Positions 45,927 through 54,573 of a stretch of DNA of 64,000 bases are shown here, in pieces. The DNA comes from Maridesulfovibrio sp. (lineage in GTDB: Bacteria; Desulfobacterota; Desulfovibrionia; Desulfovibrionales; Desulfovibrionaceae). Under the pieces are notes generated by a model. The model was given only the letters and a program-made list of their open reading frames with translations. It had not been told where the DNA came from and ran no database searches. How positions within the stretch are numbered: position 1 is the first letter of the stretch; the number at the start of each line of letters is the position of its first letter. Location of the stretch: the NCBI RefSeq assembly GCF_963667685.1, contig NZ_OY763930.1, positions 617,001 to 681,000 on the forward strand, in the 5' to 3' direction. Both the position numbers and the translations under genes were made by a program.

Positions 45927-46973
45927 CTAGAATTTGACGTCAACCTGCTCGGCATCTCCTTCACGGGTGATGATTTCGCCAATCTTCCATGATTTGAGTT
46001 TCATACCGGAAAGTCTGTTGAGCACATCTTCTTCGCGGTCTTTAGCTACAACCAGAATGTAACCGATACCGGTGTTAAAGATCTGCAGCATTTCAGGCCA
46101 GCTCAGGTTACCCTGTTCTTTAAGCCAGTTGAATACCGCCGGCACTTCCCATGAATTAAAATCGATTTCTGCAGTAACCTGCTTAGGCAGGATACGCGGC
46201 AGGTTGTCATAGAACCCGCCACCGGTAACATGAACCATACCCTTGATCTCGATATCGCGGGAAAGGTTATGAACCGCATCAACGTAAATGCGTGTAGGGG
46301 TCAGCAGTGCTTCGCCGATTTTCTGATCAGTACCGGGCAGCAGATCATCCGCCTTAAGACCGGACTCATCAAAAATCTTACGCACAAGGGAGTAGCCATT
46401 GGAATGGATACCGGAAGACTCCAGACCGATGAGGGAATCACCGATGGTGATCGAAGATCCGTCAACAATCTTTGTGTTGTCAACCATGCCTACACAAAAA
46501 CCGGAAAGGTCATACTCACCGTCAGCGTAAAAGCCGGGCATCTCAGCTGTCTCACCGCCGAGCAGTGCACAGCCGGACTGTTTACAGCCTTCAACGACAC
46601 CCGCGATAACCTCTTCGGCTACACCGGATTCAAGTTTACCGGTTGCGAAGTAATCAAGGAAAAACAGAGGTTTTGCACCCTGTACAAGGATATCGTTTAC
46701 GCTCATGGCCACAAGGTCAATACCGATGGTATCGTGCTTGTTAACGGCAAAAGCGAGTTTCAGTTTGGTTCCCACACCGTCAGCACCAGCTACCAGTACG
46801 GGTTCTTCCATCTGGGTCAGGTCGAGCTTGAAAAGCCCGCCAAAACCGCCAATATCGGTGACAACACCTTTGGTAAAGGTTGAACCCACCATATTTTTAA
46901 TGCGGCCTATAAAATCATTGGCCGCATCAATATCAACACCGGCGGCCTTGTATGCATCAGAACGACTTGCCAT
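45927..46973 (-). CDS. purM: phosphoribosylaminoimidazole synthetase (AIR synthetase)
   Basis: This is a 348-residue enzyme of purine synthesis, converting FGAM to AIR with ATP. Features: GFGGLFKL near residue 44, DGVGTKLKLA (about 66), LLGGETAEMPG (about 137), HVTGGGFYDNLPR (about 251) and a final EDVLNRL region. Length is typical. GGAG precedes the ATG at 46973. Single gene; divergent from the secreted-protein/amrS unit. Confidence 0.97.
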   Translation of the reverse strand: MASRSDAYKAAGVDIDAANDFIGRIKNMVGSTFTKGVVTDIGGFGGLFKLDLTQMEEPVLVAGADGVGTKLKLAFAVNKHDTIGIDLVAMSVNDILVQGAKPLFFLDYFATGKLESGVAEEVIAGVVEGCKQSGCALLGGETAEMPGFYADGEYDLSGFCVGMVDNTKIVDGSSITIGDSLIGLESSGIHSNGYSLVRKIFDESGLKADDLLPGTDQKIGEALLTPTRIYVDAVHNLSRDIEIKGMVHVTGGGFYDNLPRILPKQVTAEIDFNSWEVPAVFNWLKEQGNLSWPEMLQIFNTGIGYILVVAKDREEDVLNRLSGMKLKSWKIGEIITREGDAEQVDVKF

Positions 46974-47137
46974 ATTATTCTCCTAACAGTCTCTAAGAGC
47001 TAAGAGGTGACTGTATATGCTGAATCCCACATAAGTTCAAGGAACAACATCACACATTTCCCACAAAGAGAAAAAGAAAAGGTCTATTGTTTGCACAGGA
47101 CCGGATAAGAGTTTATACTATGCCACGGAGAAATACC

Positions 47138-47407
47138 ATGTACAAGAAAACTTTGCTCTCAGCATTTATTATTCTGGTTACAGCTTTATGCAGCAGCGCC
47201 ATGGCCGGAACCAAGTTTATCAACAAGGATACCGCCAAGGAACGCAAGCCCATCCGCATGGGAACATCAGGTGGTAACCACAGTAAGATCACGATACAAT
47301 CTGATAAGAATTCAAATACGATACGTGTAAAACCTAAAGAAGATGACGAGAAAGAGGAGTACCAGCAGGTCGGTCCAATCTTCGTTGTCCCGGAAATAAA
47401 ACCCTAG
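47138..47407 (+). CDS. small secreted protein, 89 aa
   Basis: The protein has a signal peptide about residues 1-23 (FIILVTALCSSAMA), then a short hydrophilic mature part rich in Lys and Asp/Glu with a GTSGGNHSKITI motif and a C-terminal PIFVVPEIKP. No family recognised. The ATG at 47138 follows ACGGAG; the frame is open upstream to 47087, but that extension is not plausible. It lies 21 bp before the radical SAM gene, so they may be co-transcribed. Confidence 0.6.
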   Translation: MYKKTLLSAFIILVTALCSSAMAGTKFINKDTAKERKPIRMGTSGGNHSKITIQSDKNSNTIRVKPKEDDEKEEYQQVGPIFVVPEIKP

Positions 47408-47428
47408 AACTTACTTATAAGGTACCAC

Positions 47429-48442
47429 ATGCTTCATCCGGCAAGACTCTGGAAATCGCAAAGCGGAAATAAGGTGCAATGCCGCCTGTGCAGCCATTTC
47501 TGCATAATTGACGAAAACAATCACGGTAACTGCGGAGTCCGGCAGAATGTTGACGGTCAGCTCATGACCCGCACTTATGAACTGGTTGCCGCATTGAATG
47601 TTGACCCGGTGGAAAAAAAACCGCTCTACCACTTTCTGCCCGGAACCAAAACATTTTCGATGGGCACACAGGGCTGTAATTTCGGCTGCACTTTCTGCCA
47701 GAACGCGTCCCTTTCCCAACACCCGAAAACAGGCCGCGAAATAACCGGGCAAAAAGTAACCCCGGAGATTCTGGTGGAAGCGGCAATTGCCCATGAATGC
47801 GATTCCATTTCCTACACCTATTCCGAACCGACGGTTTTCTTCGAGCTGATGCAGGACACCGCCCGCTTGGCCCACGCCAAGGGTTTGCAGAACATTATGG
47901 TTTCAAATGGATTCCAAAGCCCGGAATGCATTGAAGAGCTAACCGGACTAATCGATGCTGCAAACATCGATCTAAAAGCTTTTAATGACGACTTTTACCG
48001 AGACATTTGCGCCGGACGCCTGAGCCCGGTCCTCGACAATCTGCGGCACTTAAAAAGAAACGGCTGGTGGGTGGAGGTTACCACCCTTCTCATCCCCGGA
48101 CAAAATGACTCTCCGGACGAACTGAAGCAGATGGCCGCCTTCATTGCTGACGAGCTGGGCAAAGAGGTTCCGTGGCATATTTCCCGCTTTCACCCGGACT
48201 ATAAAATGCAGAATTGCCCGGTAACACCTATGGAAGACCTGCAACGAGCCAGAAAAACAGGAACTTCTGCTGGGCTGGAATATGTATATATAGGTAATGT
48301 CCCGGGCGACGATAACACATCCACTTTCTGCCCGGACTGTCATAAGGAATTGGTCAAACGGTTTGGCTTCGAAATGACAAATGCCGGACTCGCAGAAGGC
48401 ATGTGCAAATACTGTGGATGTGAAATTGATGGAGTATTTTAG
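47429..48442 (+). CDS. amrS: AmrS-type radical SAM enzyme (AmmeMemoRadiSam family)
   Basis: This is a 337-residue radical SAM protein. An N-terminal zinc-type site (CRLCSHFC, later NCGVR) precedes the SAM-cluster motif CNFGCTFCQN (about residues 87-96). The INDSP-like half-barrel strands include SYTYSEPTVF, MVSNGF and DLKAFND. The C-terminus has paired cysteine motifs (TFCPDCHKEL and CKYCGCEI) for an extra metal site. The family is named after its usual company of AmmeA/Memo proteins, but these are absent here. It acts on an unknown substrate. Ends shortly before the tRNA-Pro gene. Confidence 0.92.
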   Translation: MLHPARLWKSQSGNKVQCRLCSHFCIIDENNHGNCGVRQNVDGQLMTRTYELVAALNVDPVEKKPLYHFLPGTKTFSMGTQGCNFGCTFCQNASLSQHPKTGREITGQKVTPEILVEAAIAHECDSISYTYSEPTVFFELMQDTARLAHAKGLQNIMVSNGFQSPECIEELTGLIDAANIDLKAFNDDFYRDICAGRLSPVLDNLRHLKRNGWWVEVTTLLIPGQNDSPDELKQMAAFIADELGKEVPWHISRFHPDYKMQNCPVTPMEDLQRARKTGTSAGLEYVYIGNVPGDDNTSTFCPDCHKELVKRFGFEMTNAGLAEGMCKYCGCEIDGVF

Positions 48443-48554
48443 ATAGATAAATAAATAACACAAAACATCAAACAATAAAAAATTCCAAAAAAATAAATTT
48501 AGTTCTTGCCAAGGGTATACAATTAAAGTATCCCCCTTTCTGCACGAAACGAGT

Positions 48555-48631
48555 CGGAGCATGGCGCAGTCTGGTAGCGCGCTTGCTTTGGGAGCAAGAT
48601 GCCGGGGGTTCAAATCCTCCTGCTCCGACCA
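48555..48631 (+). tRNA. tRNA-Pro (anticodon UGG)
   Basis: A 77-nt gene forms the cloverleaf: acceptor stem CGGAGCA pairs with TGCTCCG, then A and the encoded CCA. The anticodon loop TTTGGGA lies within the stem CTTGC/GCAAG, and the T-loop is GTTCAAATC. The anticodon reads UGG, decoding proline CCN. It is followed by a terminator hairpin. Its 3' half is repeated downstream (see the direct repeats), marking a likely insertion site. Confidence 0.95.
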
Positions 48632-48690
48632 AGTAAATTCAAAGGCTTACAGCATTAATTGTTGTAAGCCTTTTTTCGTGGGGAACCGGG
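48585..48690 (+). repeat. left copy of a direct repeat: 3' half of tRNA-Pro plus terminator (att-like)
   Basis: About 106 bp from the anticodon loop of tRNA-Pro through its terminator to GGGAACCGGG recurs with several differences at 51773-51880. This is the footprint expected of site-specific integration into a tRNA 3' end that left the gene intact. Confidence 0.75.
48641..48676 (+). terminator. tRNA-Pro terminator
   Basis: AAAGGCTTACA (48641-48651) pairs with TGTAAGCCTTT (48663-48673), then a T-run. The same hairpin lies in the right repeat copy near 51831-51866. Confidence 0.85.
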
Positions 48691-48869
48691 TGGGGACTTT
48701 TTGAAAATGTGAAACAAAACGTGATGAGATTGCCTAAGTATCGACGACAGCTTCACCATAATTTTAATACATATTTTCAGACAGATAGACTAAAAATGCA
48801 TTTTCTATCCAAATACATTCTTGCCATCAGTAGACTTGGCTGAAGAGCAAGATGCCCACCTGAATGGAA

Positions 48870-48898
48870 AAGCCAGCCTCCGGGGAGACGGGCTTTGA
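48870..48898 (-). terminator. imperfect hairpin after lipoprotein gene
   Basis: On the minus strand AAAGCCCGTCTCC pairs with GGAGGCTGGCTTT (one C-T mismatch and one G-U pair), followed by TTCC. It ends the RHS/lipoprotein unit. Confidence 0.5.
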
Positions 48899-48906
48899 AT
48901 TTGTTA

Positions 48907-49614
48907 TTATTCAATCAAAGTAGACTTAAGTTTATTTGAGCCGGGCGATAAGCTTTCTTCTCGGATAACACCCAGTCCAGAAGCCACCACGTATAGTTGC
49001 CCAATATGCATCCCGTTAAGATCAAACGAATATTTAACGTGTACAAGCTTACGTAACTTACCCAGAACTACTTTTTTCTCTTCTTTCACAATAACATAGT
49101 CAGCTTTTACTTTCCCGGCTGAAGACCAGAGATACTGACTCCATTCCTTATTGTTTAAGTCGAGAATAGTGTTTTCGTTTTTTTTACCCTTGTTGAAAAT
49201 TAATTTTCCATTTTCAGCGGTAAGGATATAGCGATACATTGTTTCTTCTGGGGCATCATCCCAATAGTAAGCCCCTTCTGGGAGCTTGGTCTTGCTTCTT
49301 TCTTCTGCTGTTGAAATTCTTGTGGGCTTAGGGAGCTTTGTCCATTCTTCAATGACATAACTTCCATCATCATTGATCTTTGTACATATCCTCCTTGTAA
49401 CAATTCCAAAGCCACTTTCTTTAATTTTAATAGTATCACCTAGGGGTGGTCCTAAAAACACATCTGCCTCTTTTAAGCTATTACCATTCTCGCAACAACC
49501 ATTTGCTACCACTATAAAACAGATAAAGATTAAGCAACTAACCAAAGAAAAACCAAACGGTTTCACCCATCCAAGGATTGTGCGTCCAACCACGATCTCC
49601 AGTTTCAACCTCAT
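48907..49614 (-). CDS. lipoprotein-like protein, candidate immunity or partner of the RHS protein
   Basis: This is a 235-residue protein with an N-terminal hydrophobic segment (about 20-38) ending in an imperfect lipobox-like ANGC, then a hydrophilic, beta-rich mature part. No family recognised. It starts only 4 bp after the RHS stop codon with GAGGA before the ATG at 49614, so the two are translationally coupled. In RHS systems, the gene directly after the toxin tip is normally the cognate immunity gene; that is the basis of the inference. A lipoprotein could protect the periplasm or be an RHS-release partner. Confidence 0.6.
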   Translation of the reverse strand: MRLKLEIVVGRTILGWVKPFGFSLVSCLIFICFIVVANGCCENGNSLKEADVFLGPPLGDTIKIKESGFGIVTRRICTKINDDGSYVIEEWTKLPKPTRISTAEERSKTKLPEGAYYWDDAPEETMYRYILTAENGKLIFNKGKKNENTILDLNNKEWSQYLWSSAGKVKADYVIVKEEKKVVLGKLRKLVHVKYSFDLNGMHIGQLYVVASGLGVIREESLSPGSNKLKSTLIE

Positions 49615-49618
49615 ATCC

Positions 49619-51499
49619 TCAATTTACTACATATGCTTTAGACCACCTGAACATATCTTTTCTTCGCACACGTGTTTCTTTTGTTTCAGAAGAGCCACTT
49701 CCAACACTCCCACATGAAGCATAATGTCTTTTAATTCTATGCTCTTCTGCTCTGTAAACTTTCTGCCATTTAATATTTGGAACAGGCACTCCGGGCAGAA
49801 CAACCGGAGGAAACATCGTGATCTTGATAGTTTCCAATTCCCTGACATCTTCCCATTCAGTAAATTCATCCCACTCCTGACACTCAACCTGCTGACACTT
49901 ACAATTGGGATGGGGCCGTTCCATTGTCGGCGTTCCCGAAATATTGCCATCCATCTTTAAGCAGTTGTCACAAGCCCCCTTACCAGCCTTCCAGATGTAC
50001 CATTTCTTTACATTATGCCTGCGCGGAGTCGTTCCCCAAATTCTACCCGCTTCCAACCCCAAAGGATCATAAAAATTAATCGGATCATCCAGACAATACC
50101 CGTAAACATCCACATCACCGCCGCCATACCCAAGCGGATCTTGGGCAGTAAAACGCCCAATCTCGGGATCATATTCCCGGAAACCGAAATGAACCAATCC
50201 GGTATCTTTATCAACAAGCCCGGAGGCATAACCTAGCGGCAGATAAAACCGTTCGTTTGTATATATTAATACATTTCCAAACGAATCACAGATAATTCTC
50301 TTTAACTAATTTCCCTGATCATCAGCAACCATAAAAACTGATCCGACTTGATCCCTCGCTAAATAATACGTCTTCCCTTCAAGGACCGCGACGATCTGGC
50401 TTGCTTCTTCATCATGATTGAAAGTCCATATATTCTTGCCCTTACAGTCAGTGATTGCTTCAAGTGTGCTGAAATCTTTCCATTTATACTTTTCAACAAT
50501 CTTACCGTTAATTTTCTTAGCACTGCGCACACCACGTTTATCGCAAATGTATTCGATAATCCGACCATCAGTCAGAACAACTTTGCAAAGTTGACCATTG
50601 GGCAGGTATTCGTATCTCGTAATCCTATTCTTAACTTTCTTCTCAGCCAGACTTCCATAAGCATTGTAGGTGTAAGTTATGTCACCAGCCTTAATGAGCC
50701 GGAGTTTATCATCATACTCATAGTGTCTGCGCTCGGAATGCAACGTTTCAGCCACCAAACGTTCGCCCTGCTTGCCATACTCGTAAGATTCGATCAGACA
50801 GTCATCCTGCCAAACCCTGTTCAATCTTCCACCTTCATCGTATCCATATTGAAGATGAAAAGCATCAGGATCAAATGCAAGCAACCTTTCAACTATGCGC
50901 CATTTATCATCACATGCGGTTGCCAGCATTGCGTATGGATTATCAACACCGGGAACGTTAAAAGTGATGGTGCGAATCTTTTCATCAGGATCAATTTCAA
51001 TACCATCCTTGGCAAGTTCGTCATGGATGCTCTCTCCGGTTCCAGTCTGAGCATAGGGACGCTGGGACTGCTTTTGCTGATGCTGCCGGGTAGTAACCTC
51101 ACAGACTTTGTCAAATTCAGCTAAAACCTCCATACCATATTCTGTTTCAGACAATCCCTGCGCTAATGGGTGGTCTGAATTTTCACGGATGAACTGAGCA
51201 TGACACATGCGTTTGATCCGGTCATACTGATCCTTCGCAACCTCATACTCATGTTGTTTTTGATCCCACCTGGCCTGTACTTCCGGCTTGCGCATGGTCG
51301 GATACAGGATGTCTCCTTTAGAAAAGCCGTACCTATCCATAACCGGTTCAAACAACTTCTCGCCTGTGCTGCACTCCACAATTTCCCATTGAGTTTCGAT
51401 CTGCATCTCAGGCGGTTCGGTTTCGCCGTACATGCGTTGCCCTGAAGTTAAGTCCTTCCAATCCTTCTTCTTCACAACAAATTCACCAGCCAAATCCAT
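49619..51499 (-). pseudogene. short RHS-core protein interrupted by one in-frame amber codon
   Basis: One frame of 626 codons runs from ATG at 51499 (ideal AGGAGG upstream) to TGA at 49619-49621. TAG at 50306-50308 interrupts it after VADDQGN, and the downstream codons resume the RHS pattern (LKRIICDSFGNVL). The frame is otherwise open, so a single change (for example TTG to TAG) explains it. The N-terminal about 200 residues are charged and unlike YD repeats; a few YD-like repeats and the core ending FYDPLGL follow. A C-terminal tip of about 145 residues comes next with CDNCLKMDG and PHPNCKC. Pseudogene unless the amber is read through. Confidence 0.8.
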
Positions 51500-51590
51500 T
51501 ACTCCTCCTAAGTTAAATATTTTCCGCATCTGAATGAAAACACAACATTTTCAGCCAAGCATGCGGCACAAGGAGAGCAACAACAAAAAA

Positions 51591-51628
51591 CAAGGCGGAC
51601 CTGAAATAGGTAGTTCAGGTCCGCCTTG
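51591..51628. terminator. perfect 15-bp hairpin upstream of RHS gene
   Basis: CAAGGCGGACCTGAA (51591-51605) pairs with 51614-51628 across an 8-base loop. On the plus strand it is followed by CTGG, not a T-run; on the minus strand TTTTTTG lies just after. It could end transcription entering the RHS unit from outside. Confidence 0.55.
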
Positions 51629-51772
51629 CTGGTAAATATATCTTTTTAAAAAATGCTTTCGAAGAGAAAACAGCAAAACTACGGGGAACCATTCACCCCC
51701 AAAAATCTCGAAAAAATGTCCCCAATGCGAAATTTTATTCAATTAACTCAAAGGTTACGACATTCGCAAACG

Positions 51773-51880
51773 GCTTTGGGAGCAATATGCCGGGGATTCA
51801 AATCCTCCTGCTCCGACCAATGAGAATTCAAAGGCTTACAGCATTAATTGTTGTAAGCCTTTTTTCGTTGGGGAACCGGG
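51773..51880 (+). repeat. right copy of the direct repeat, with a truncated tRNA-Pro
   Basis: From GCTTTGGGAGCA to GGGAACCGGG it matches 48585-48690 with a few substitutions. The tRNA fragment (to the encoded CCA near 51819) lacks the 5' half and acceptor 5' strand, so it cannot fold as a tRNA. Start-to-start distance to the left copy is 3188 bp. Confidence 0.75.
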
Positions 51881-51954
51881 AGGAGAACCTTTTGACGTTT
51901 GTCCGGCTAGAGCTACACGGGAAACAGATCCCATCACCGCCAGCCACGCCCCAA

Positions 51955-51986
51955 AAAAGGCCGCCCTCTTACGAGAACGGCCTTTT
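51955..51986 (-). terminator. terminator of chemoreceptor gene
   Basis: AAAAGGCCG (51955-51963) pairs with CGGCCTTTT (51978-51986), with a T-run on the minus side (from the A-rich left flank). Confidence 0.75.
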
Positions 51987-52007
51987 CTGAATTCAAATTT
52001 GCAGTAC

Positions 52008-54047
52008 TTAACTGTTTTTAAGATCTTCTATGAGTTTTTGCAGTCTGGCGGACATATTAGAAAGATCATGCATAGATTGCAATGAATCAGACATCAGATC
52101 TGCGGTTTCATTTGCTATTGAATTAACCTCTGTCATACTACCGGTAATCTGTTCTGAAGCGGCGGATTGTTCTTCCGATGCCGCTGCAATTGCCCGAACT
52201 CTATCTGAGGTTTCTTCTATCATCTGCATAATCTTAGAGATAACAGCTCCAGCCTGATCGACCAGTTCCGTGCTGTTGTCTACAACTTTGGAAGTCTCCC
52301 GCATCCGATCTATGGACTTGCTTGTTCCAGCCTGTATTGTCTTAATTGCTCCCCCTACTTCCTGAGTCGCATCCATTGTTTTTTCCGCCAACTTGCGAAC
52401 CTCATCAGCAACTACAGCGAAACCTCGTCCAGCCTCACCAGCCCTTGCCGCTTCGATTGCCGCATTAAGAGCCAAAAGGTTTGTCTGGTCTGCAATATCA
52501 TTGATTACACCCATGACCATATTGATGGAATCGGCTTGGACACCAAGGTTATTCAGCTCTTTTTGAAGCAGATCAGTTTCGGAATTAAGTTGCTTGATGC
52601 TTTGCACCACCTGGGTAATGACCTTACCCCCCTTAGATCCTTCCATCTTTGCCTCATCGGCCATATTAGCTGTTTGCGCAGCATTGCGTGCAACTTCCAT
52701 TACCGAGGAATTCATCTCTTCCATAGCTGTGGCTGATTCAGTTGCCCGTTCTTTCTGAGTATCGGCACCGGAATGGGATCTGCGAATTTTTTCGTCCAGA
52801 TCAGAACTGGATGCTATGACCTGATTAACAATCTCTTCCAGCTCAACAGCAGCCTGCTGCATTCCCTCACTCTTTGCGCGTTCCGCCTGCTGTCTGGCAT
52901 TATCAGCTTCTTCTGTGGCAACTTGTGCTCGCCGGGACTCTTCCTCGGCCTGCGAGGTCTTTTCATCTGCTTCAGATATCTTCTGGCGAAGCCTGTCCAC
53001 CATTTTAAGCAGGCTTGACTGCAATACACCGATTTCATCATTGCGGTTTACATCAAGTCTGGTATCCAGCTTTCCTTCCGCAATTTCAGAAGCAGCACTA
53101 ACAATTCCACTTACGGGGACTGTAACATTCATTTTGAGAATAAAGAAAACTCCGCCCCCTATGATGAGAACAATCGCCAGAGCGGAATATATGATAAACA
53201 TTCCTATGGCGTTAGCCTCTTTCATGAATTCTTCTTCCGGAGCAGTAGAGCAGGTAATCCATCCGGTAACAGGCGATTGATCAAAAAAAGTCAGTCTCTT
53301 CAAGTTCTCTAAATCATATTTCAGATGACCATTCTTTTGGCGGACAATTTCTTTTCCCCAATCATATTCTTCAGCAACATTAACTTTGGCAATGAGCTCT
53401 TTGTTCACGTGAGAAAGGATGAGTCCATTGCTGTCTAAGATATAAATATATCCGGTATCTGCGACCTTAATATTATTGATAAATTTCTCGGCAAATATAC
53501 TGATCTCAATTATAGCGGCTATGACACCGATCACGTGGTCATCTTTTTTAATCGGGGCGGAAATGATAACTACCGGAGTTCCGGTTGTACGACTGATTAA
53601 CGGCTTGGAAACAAATATTTTACCCTTTGCCGCCTGTTGGAAATAGTTTCGGTCCACGTACTTATTCCCTATGGACTTGGCGCTGCTGGAGCCCACTGTA
53701 TCGCCATTCATGTCAATAACATTTATTCGAATCAGTACCGGCCTGTTTTTGTTTATCTTTAACAATGCCTTTTCTACAGCGTCTCTCACTGCTTTATCAT
53801 TTTTCCCGTAAGCAGCAGCATCAACAACGCTTGAAAGTCTGCCAGCCAATGAAATTTCATTTTTAAGTCCGTTTATCCACATATCGATAAGGGAAACGGA
53901 ATTTGCAAGCTTGGCTTCATTCAGTTCCTCAGCAGATTCCTGTGCAGAGGTATATGACTTACTGTAAATCAATGAAGCCATTACAGCCATGCAAATAAGA
54001 ATTAATGCCAGAGTCGGGACTAAAAACTTAGCTGTAAGTGAGCGCAT
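52008..54047 (-). CDS. methyl-accepting chemotaxis protein with periplasmic dCache domain
   Basis: This is a 679-residue chemoreceptor. It has TM helix about residues 6-28, a periplasmic double-Cache-type sensor (about 35-280), TM about 286-308, HAMP (about 310-362) and a long coiled-coil signalling domain. The tip carries the highly conserved [20 protein letters not shown] near residue 530. The C-terminus ends LIEDLKNS without a CheR/CheB-binding pentapeptide. ATG 54047 follows GGAG; the frame opens upstream with TTG at 54065. The ligand is unknown; the Cache type fits amino acids or small carboxylates. Confidence 0.92.
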   Translation of the reverse strand: MRSLTAKFLVPTLALILICMAVMASLIYSKSYTSAQESAEELNEAKLANSVSLIDMWINGLKNEISLAGRLSSVVDAAAYGKNDKAVRDAVEKALLKINKNRPVLIRINVIDMNGDTVGSSSAKSIGNKYVDRNYFQQAAKGKIFVSKPLISRTTGTPVVIISAPIKKDDHVIGVIAAIIEISIFAEKFINNIKVADTGYIYILDSNGLILSHVNKELIAKVNVAEEYDWGKEIVRQKNGHLKYDLENLKRLTFFDQSPVTGWITCSTAPEEEFMKEANAIGMFIIYSALAIVLIIGGGVFFILKMNVTVPVSGIVSAASEIAEGKLDTRLDVNRNDEIGVLQSSLLKMVDRLRQKISEADEKTSQAEEESRRAQVATEEADNARQQAERAKSEGMQQAAVELEEIVNQVIASSSDLDEKIRRSHSGADTQKERATESATAMEEMNSSVMEVARNAAQTANMADEAKMEGSKGGKVITQVVQSIKQLNSETDLLQKELNNLGVQADSINMVMGVINDIADQTNLLALNAAIEAARAGEAGRGFAVVADEVRKLAEKTMDATQEVGGAIKTIQAGTSKSIDRMRETSKVVDNSTELVDQAGAVISKIMQMIEETSDRVRAIAAASEEQSAASEQITGSMTEVNSIANETADLMSDSLQSMHDLSNMSARLQKLIEDLKNS

Positions 54048-54342
54048 ATGTTCTCCATTTCTCAAGTTCGCGGGATCGGGCCGGTTGTCAGATTCACCTC
54101 AAGGATTCCCTTCAAAGAAGCTATCAAGGAAAATCTCCTTAATTATTCCTTAAAGGGTTTAAGGTAATCTATACATTTGTACATCTTGGATTTAAAGCTA
54201 CAATATATTCATTTATAAGTGAACGCTTTTTTCCAATATCCCTAGAGAAACTAAGAAACGATACAAACCTTGACCATACAACCTGTAAAAAGATGAATGA
54301 AGAGTTCCATAAGCGTGCAAACAACTATAGAACTAGGGCATT

Positions 54343-54369
54343 GGAGCAAGATACCGATAGTTCAAGCCT
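54343..54369 (+). repeat. degenerate tRNA-Pro-like fragment
   Basis: Aligned by eye, GGAGCAAGAT-x-CCG then GTTCAA match the anticodon arm to T-loop of the tRNA-Pro gene at 20 of 27 positions. It may be a decayed third repeat, or chance. Confidence 0.3.
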
Positions 54370-54392
54370 TTTTACTACGGCGCAGAGAACTG

Positions 54393-54430
54393 AAAAATCC
54401 CTTACGTTTATATTACGTAAGGGATTTTTT
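54393..54430 (+). terminator. orphan terminator, 15-bp perfect stem
   Basis: AAAAATCCCTTACGT (54393-54407) pairs with 54415-54429 across TTATATT and is followed by T. No gene lies upstream on this strand, so it may end an unannotated transcript or small RNA. Confidence 0.7.
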
Positions 54431-54573
54431 AATTATTGGGGAACAGTGCGTATATGCTTTTATAGCTATGCTCATCCAGACTTGCGTTGAAGGGGCCAAT
54501 TTTTTTACAAACCCTGTAAAATTGAGAGAGGGCAGCATAGCAAGACAAATTGATTCCATGAACTGCAACACGC

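Larger units (their letters stand above)
51500..52007. other. 508-bp region: RHS leader, repeat copy, chemoreceptor terminator
   Basis: Going right it holds a perfect 15-bp hairpin (51591-51628), AT-rich sequence, the right direct repeat with its tRNA fragment (51773-51880), and the terminator of the chemoreceptor gene (51955-51986). No gene with ribosome site was found. Confidence 0.5.
54048..54573. other. 526-bp non-coding region with tRNA-like scrap and perfect hairpin
   Basis: The short frames here (up to 95 codons) have no ribosome site or domain. It contains a stretch at 54343-54369 that resembles part of tRNA-Pro (20 of 27 bases) and a strong hairpin at 54393-54430. The rest is AT-rich upstream sequence of the chemoreceptor. 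Confidence 0.5.

Noticed and set aside
48845-48856. Third exact 12-base match GAGCAAGATGCC to tRNA-Pro
   Set aside because: Too short, and the flanking bases do not continue the tRNA. Treated as chance or minor decay.
50306-50308. Pyrrolysine-type readthrough of the RHS amber
   Set aside because: No pyl genes or PYLIS-like hairpin are visible in this window, so a nonsense mutation is the simpler reading. Not excluded.
50414-51124. 236-codon frame on the plus strand
   Set aside because: It is antisense to the RHS gene, has no ribosome site, and its product shows no domain pattern. Judged a shadow.
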